A stretch of DNA of 44,482 nt from JBGSPQ01 sp041738505 (GTDB lineage Bacteria; Patescibacteriota; Gracilibacteria; UBA1369). Positions 40,590 to 44,482 of this stretch are shown here, piece by piece. Where the stretch lies: positions 1 through 44,482 of the forward strand of contig JBGSPQ010000020.1 of assembly GCA_041738505.1 (NCBI GenBank). The letters are read 5' to 3'. Under the pieces are notes generated by a model, which saw nothing but the letters and a program-made list of their open reading frames with translations, had not been told where the DNA came from and ran no database searches. The translations under genes and the position numbers were made by a program. How positions within the stretch are numbered: the stretch's first letter is position 1; every line of letters begins with the position of its first letter.

Positions 40590-40618
40590 ATTTAAACAGA
40601 AAAGGTACAGATTGTCAA
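40590..40618 (-). promoter_or_regulatory. Promoter of the HExxH protein operon
   Basis: On the reverse strand consensus TTGACA (40618-40613), a 17-bp spacer and TTAAAT (40595-40590) precede the ATG at 40555, with a leader of about 30 nt. Confidence 0.55.
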
Positions 40619-40654
40619 AGGGGGCGCATGATTTTCCGTACAATACACTTTTAA

Positions 40655-40682
40655 TTGATGTTTGCCTTCAACGCTGTATTAT
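40655..40682 (+). promoter_or_regulatory. Candidate hsdM promoter
   Basis: TTGATG (40655-40660), a 16-bp spacer and TATTAT (40677-40682), preceded by TG, lie before the hsdM ATG at 40714, leaving a leader of about 25 nt. Confidence 0.4.
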
Positions 40683-40713
40683 TCTGGATAGATTCAGTAT
40701 TTTCATTATTAAC

Positions 40714-42270
40714 ATGGCCAAAAAACACACCTCTGATACAACAAACTCAACCCCTTTTGAAAAAACCCTCTTCAAAGCCGCAGACAAACTCCGCAAGAAT
40801 ATTGATGCCGCCGAATACAAACACGTTGTTCTCGGCCTCATCTTCCTGAAATACATATCCGATTCATTTGAAGAGCTCCATACAAAGCTACAATCCAACG
40901 AAGGCCAATACGCCGGAGCCGACCCCGAAGACAAAGACGAATACATCGCCGAAAACGTTTTCTGGGTGCCACCAAACGCCCGCTGGACATACCTGCATGC
41001 TCAATCAAAACAACCAACCATCGGCACGGAACTGGACAATGCCATGGAATTGATTGAAAAAGAAAACGAAACACTAAAAGGCATCCTCCCAAAAGTGTAC
41101 GCCAGACCTAACCTGGACAAACAATCCCTGGGCGAACTCATAGACCTGATTGGAAACATCGCCCTTGGCAACGAAGCCGCCAAATCAAAAGACATCCTTG
41201 GACGGGTTTACGAATACTTTCTGGGTGAATTCGCCAATGCCGAAGGCAAAAAGGGCGGTCAGTTCTACACCCCAAAATCCATAGTCAGAATCCTGGTGGA
41301 AATGATCGAGCCGTATCATGGCAGAATCTACGACCCATGTTGCGGTTCGGGAGGAATGTTCGTGATGAGTGAAAAATTCGTACTGGAACATCGCGGCAGA
41401 CTGGATGACATAGCCATTTACGGGCAAGAAAGCAACCAAACCACCTATCGACTATCCAGAATGAACCTTGCCATCCGAGGCATTGACGGCTCGCAAATCA
41501 AGTGGAACCCCGAAGGCTCATTTTTAAAAGACGCGCACCCCGACCTCAAAGCCGATTTCATAATCGCGAACCCGCCATTTAACCAGTCCGATTGGGGGCA
41601 GGACATCCTCCGCACGGATCCCCGCTGGAAATACGGTCTTCCACCCACCAACAACGCCAACTTCGCCTGGATGCAACACATGATTTACCATCTTTCCCCT
41701 CATGGCATTCTTGGCCTTGTACTGGCCAACGGCGCACTATCCTCCAACACCTCCGGAGAAGGAGAAATCCGCAAAAATCTCATCCAGAACGACCTTGTGG
41801 ACTGCATAGTGGCGCTACCTACCCAACTCTTTTACAACACCGGAATCCCCGCCTGCCTCTGGTTCCTCTCCCGCAAACGCACAGGCAACGGCGACCGCAA
41901 ACGCACCGGTGAAATCCTCTTCATGGACGCCAGCGAACTCGGTCACATGGAAGACCGCACCCACCGCCTCTTCACCGATGAAGACATCGCCAAAGTTACC
42001 TCCACCTACCACGAATGGCGCAAACAAGGCGGCAAATACGAAGACATAAAAGGCTTCTGTAAAGCCGCCACCTTTGAAGAAATCCAAAAACACAACTTCG
42101 TCCTCACCCCCGGCCGCTACGTAGGTATCCCCGACGAAATCGACGACGGCATCCCCTTTGAAGACAAAATGAAAGAGCTAACAGCCCAACTCAAAGAACA
42201 AATGGAAAAAGAACAGAAAATGAACGAAGAGATCAAAAAACAGCTGAAAAACGTGGGGTTTGAGATTTAA
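40714..42270 (+). CDS. hsdM: Type I restriction-modification methyltransferase subunit HsdM
   Basis: HsdM methylates adenine at the site chosen by HsdS and forms the core of the type I complex. The N-terminal HsdM_N domain is FEKTLFKAADKLRKNIDAAE, YKHVVLGLIFLKYISDSFEE. The SAM-binding motif is DPCCGSGGMFVMS (from residue 207), and the catalytic motif IV is NPPF (286-289). GGQFYTPKSIVRILVEMIEP is a family signature. It is 518 residues, complete. I start at ATG 40714 (MAKKHTSD), because the longer open frame back to 40504 crosses the promoter region. hsdS and hsdR must lie beyond the window if the system is complete. Confidence 0.94.
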   Translation: MAKKHTSDTTNSTPFEKTLFKAADKLRKNIDAAEYKHVVLGLIFLKYISDSFEELHTKLQSNEGQYAGADPEDKDEYIAENVFWVPPNARWTYLHAQSKQPTIGTELDNAMELIEKENETLKGILPKVYARPNLDKQSLGELIDLIGNIALGNEAAKSKDILGRVYEYFLGEFANAEGKKGGQFYTPKSIVRILVEMIEPYHGRIYDPCCGSGGMFVMSEKFVLEHRGRLDDIAIYGQESNQTTYRLSRMNLAIRGIDGSQIKWNPEGSFLKDAHPDLKADFIIANPPFNQSDWGQDILRTDPRWKYGLPPTNNANFAWMQHMIYHLSPHGILGLVLANGALSSNTSGEGEIRKNLIQNDLVDCIVALPTQLFYNTGIPACLWFLSRKRTGNGDRKRTGEILFMDASELGHMEDRTHRLFTDEDIAKVTSTYHEWRKQGGKYEDIKGFCKAATFEEIQKHNFVLTPGRYVGIPDEIDDGIPFEDKMKELTAQLKEQMEKEQKMNEEIKKQLKNVGFEI

Positions 42271-42330
42271 TTGCATTAACAATTTCCTTGTTCCTACTTT
42301 AATGTCTAAATAGTATTATATCATTCCTTA

Positions 42331-42359
42331 TTGCATTTTTTTTATATATCTAGTAATAT
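42331..42359 (+). promoter_or_regulatory. Promoter of the Fic gene
   Basis: TTGCAT (42331-42336), a 17-bp spacer and TAATAT (42354-42359) in a strongly A+T-rich gap. The leader to ATG 42395 is about 30 nt. Fic and RhuM thus have a promoter separate from hsdM. Confidence 0.6.
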
Positions 42360-42394
42360 GAAAATACTTATTACGAATTCAAATAAACTAAAGT

Positions 42395-43540
42395 ATGAGT
42401 GAAAAAAACTTCAATGCAGGCACATATAGAATACAGTTTCGCGACCAAGAGGGAGAATACCAAAGCTTTTTACCCACAAATATTAATCAACCCTTTCAAT
42501 GGAATGATGTACGAATTCCGGTTCTTTTGGAAGAAGCAATAAGACTGGTCGGTGAATTAAACGCATATTCGGTTTTAGTTCCAAATGTGGATTTTTTTAT
42601 TCAAATGCACGTCCGAAATGAAGCTTTAAAATCCAGCCGAATTGAAGGCACAAGAACCGAAATGGACGAAGCGATATTGCCTGAAGAGGAAATATCCCCT
42701 GAAAAACGTAACGATTGGAAAGAAGTACGGAATTATATTGACGCTCTTAATTATTCTATTCAACGTCTAAATACACTTCCAATCTCTATGCACCTTCTTA
42801 AGGAAGCGCATAAAATTTTACTTACCGATGTCAGAGGTGAAGGAAAACAACCGGGTGAAATCAGAACAACACAAAACTGGATCGGTGGTATAAATCTAAA
42901 GACTGCCGCATTTGTACCACCTCATCCCGGCAACGTGCCGGAATTACTCAAAGATCTTGAATATTTTTGGAATAATCAAAACCTAAATATTCCAAATTTA
43001 ATTCATATCGCTTTGTCTCATTATCAATTTGAAACCATACATCCATTCTTAGATGGCAATGGCAGAATTGGACGTCTTCTTTTAACACTGCAACTAGTTA
43101 AAATGGGAATTCTTAAGCAACCAACACTATATCTGTCTGACTTTTTTGAACGTAACAAAGGACAATATTATGATGGACTAACATTCGTAAGAACACGAAA
43201 TGACATGGATCAATGGTTGATATATTTTCTTTCAGCTGTCATTGAAACAGCAAAAAAGGGTATTGATACATTTACCCGCATCATTGATTTACGACAAAGA
43301 TATGAAAAAAAGATAATGGAGCTTGGAAGACGAGCTAAATTAGGGCACAGTCTCTTATTGAATCTCTTTTCTGATCCGGCTATCAACGTAGCAGATACTG
43401 CAAAAAAATTAGATATTGCAATTAACACTGCAAATACTTTAATTAAAAATCTTGAAAAAATGGAAATATTAAAAGAAATGACCGGTTTTTCCCGCAACAG
43501 AATTTTCCTCTTACACGAATATATTAACTTATTCAGATAA
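42395..43540 (+). CDS. Fic family protein, class II (self-inhibited AMP-transferase)
   Basis: Fic proteins usually transfer AMP from ATP to target proteins. The active-site motif HPFLDGNGR lies at residues 216-224 (canonical HxFxxGNGR). An N-terminal inhibitory helix SSRIEGTR (80-87) fits the (S/T)xxxE(G/N) motif that blocks ATP binding in class II Fic proteins. A C-terminal winged-helix-like region (INVADTAKKLDIAINTANTL, IKNLEKMEILKEMTG) suggests DNA binding. The gene is complete, 381 residues, visibly richer in A+T than hsdM before it, which suggests separate acquisition. Such genes are often found inside type I restriction loci. Confidence 0.9.
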   Translation: MSEKNFNAGTYRIQFRDQEGEYQSFLPTNINQPFQWNDVRIPVLLEEAIRLVGELNAYSVLVPNVDFFIQMHVRNEALKSSRIEGTRTEMDEAILPEEEISPEKRNDWKEVRNYIDALNYSIQRLNTLPISMHLLKEAHKILLTDVRGEGKQPGEIRTTQNWIGGINLKTAAFVPPHPGNVPELLKDLEYFWNNQNLNIPNLIHIALSHYQFETIHPFLDGNGRIGRLLLTLQLVKMGILKQPTLYLSDFFERNKGQYYDGLTFVRTRNDMDQWLIYFLSAVIETAKKGIDTFTRIIDLRQRYEKKIMELGRRAKLGHSLLLNLFSDPAINVADTAKKLDIAINTANTLIKNLEKMEILKEMTGFSRNRIFLLHEYINLFR

Positions 43541-43544
43541 AACC

Positions 43545-44482
43545 ATGCCCGCCAACCTAATACCACAATCCGAATTCCTGTTTTACACAAGCCCTGAAGG
43601 CGACATCAAAATTGACGTTTTTTATCAGGATGAAACAGTTTGGCTCACCCAGAAAAAAATGTCGGAACTTTTCAATGTGGAAATAAACACAATTAACTAT
43701 CACCTGAAAGAAATTTTTAAAAGTGGAGAATTAAGCGAAAAATCAGTTATTCGAAAAATTCGAACAACTGCCGCAGATGGAAAATCATACGAAACACAAT
43801 TCTACAGTCTCGACGCTATCATCGCCGTCGGCTATCGCGTCAACTCCGCCCGCGCCACCCAGTTCCGCATCTGGGCGACAAAAACCCTCCGCGATTACAT
43901 CATAAAAGGCTTCGCCATAGACGCAGACCGCCTAAAAAACGGTTCCCACTTCGGCAAAGACTACTTTGAGGAATTATTGGAGAAAATCCGTGAAATCCGC
44001 GCCAGCGAACGTAGATTTTACCAGAAAATAACCGACATTTACGCACAGTGCAGTATAGACTACGATCCCAAAGCCACAGAAACCCAAACATTCTACAAAA
44101 CAGTCCAAAACAAGCTCCACTGGGCAATCACAAAACACACCGCCGCCGAAATAATCGCAAAGCGCGCTGACGCCAAGAAAGCCCACATGGGCCTCTCAAC
44201 CTGGAAGAACGCCCCCACAGGCAAAATTCTCAAACCAGATGTCTCCATAGCCAAAAACTACCTCGACGAAAAAGAACTCCGCGAACTCAACCGCGTCGTA
44301 ACAATGTACCTGGACTACGCCGAACTCCAGGCCGAACGCCAAATCCCCATGAAAATGATCGACTGGATAGACAAACTGGACGCTTTCCTCAAATTCAACG
44401 AATACGACATCCTCCAAAACCCCGGCAAAGTTAACGCAAAAGTAGCCAAAAAACTCGCCGAACAGGAATATGAAAAATTCCG
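43545..44482 (+). CDS. RhuM family protein (cut by the window end)
   Basis: ATG 43545 lies 4 bases after the Fic stop. The frame is open to the last base with 312 residues visible. DVFYQDETVWLTQKKMSELF, NVEINTINYHLKEIFKSGEL and FYSLDAIIAVGYRVNSARAT, then RIWATKTLRDYIIKGFAID, are the RhuM family signatures (PF13310). RhuM proteins are common between hsdM and hsdS in type I restriction loci; their function is unclear, and the name comes from a Salmonella pathogenicity island gene. It shares its N-terminal domain type with the RhuM-Doc fusion at 30846. The 3' end is missing. Confidence 0.9.
   Translation, partial: MPANLIPQSEFLFYTSPEGDIKIDVFYQDETVWLTQKKMSELFNVEINTINYHLKEIFKSGELSEKSVIRKIRTTAADGKSYETQFYSLDAIIAVGYRVNSARATQFRIWATKTLRDYIIKGFAIDADRLKNGSHFGKDYFEELLEKIREIRASERRFYQKITDIYAQCSIDYDPKATETQTFYKTVQNKLHWAITKHTAAEIIAKRADAKKAHMGLSTWKNAPTGKILKPDVSIAKNYLDEKELRELNRVVTMYLDYAELQAERQIPMKMIDWIDKLDAFLKFNEYDILQNPGKVNAKVAKKLAEQEYEKF

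Noticed and set aside
1..44482. UGA recoded as glycine (Gracilibacteria/SR1 code)
   Set aside because: tilS and galU end naturally at TGA and core proteins show no in-frame TGA.
1..44482. tRNA genes
   Set aside because: No cloverleaf with a TTCRANY loop was found in any intergenic stretch.

Overview
The window reads as a chromosomal segment of an uncultured bacterium, most likely of the Candidate Phyla Radiation/Patescibacteria. This is an inference from an RNHCP-domain protein, a DUF4342 protein, compact gene packing, many unrecognised small proteins, and starts that almost never have a Shine-Dalgarno sequence. TGA is an ordinary stop (tilS and galU end in it), so this is not a UGA-recoding lineage. 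Promoters look like the housekeeping type: TTGnnn, about 17 bp, TAnnnT, usually with short leaders.

Bases 1-24400 are mainly core genome: the tail of an IS transposase, RNHCP protein, tilS, ftsH, an Hsp20 chaperone, galU and a TPR protein; two small reverse-strand genes; the RNase P RNA (6413-6849); a polyprenyl sugar-phosphate transferase; secA; two membrane proteins; galE and ftsK on the reverse strand; a HAD-IIB phosphatase followed by a eukaryotic-type hexokinase; gltX; an ECF-like sigma factor overlapping its probable membrane anti-sigma partner; an acyltransferase; and a HAD hydrolase. GalU, GalE, the sugar transferase, the acyltransferase and the hexokinase point to active sugar-nucleotide and surface-polysaccharide metabolism. 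GC-rich hairpins sit between several of these genes, the largest at 8449-8591.

Bases 24400-44482 are accessory. Two related small proteins, a membrane protein with an XRE regulator, a DUF4342 protein and a 739-residue coiled-coil protein lead into a run of short modules read mostly on the reverse strand: two RHH/RelE toxin-antitoxin pairs, a RhuM-Doc fusion and a lipoprotein. A composite palindromic repeat lies just past the 3' end of four of these modules, with a fifth copy at 25131 and partial copies at 30227 and 38458. On the reverse strand it resembles a tiny reading frame plus stop codon followed by a terminator-like hairpin whose arms covary between copies.

The best candidate for an undescribed system is the A+T-rich, five-gene, translationally coupled operon at 38410-32790: an unrecognised protein, a B12-binding radical SAM enzyme, a second radical SAM enzyme with an unusual CX8CX2C cluster motif, a HIT-type nucleotide-handling protein, and a DUF2797/GIY-YIG-like protein. 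To its right are a membrane-anchored HExxH protein with a small partner and the start of a type I restriction-modification locus (hsdM, a class II Fic protein, a RhuM protein cut by the window edge). The hsdS and hsdR genes are not in view.
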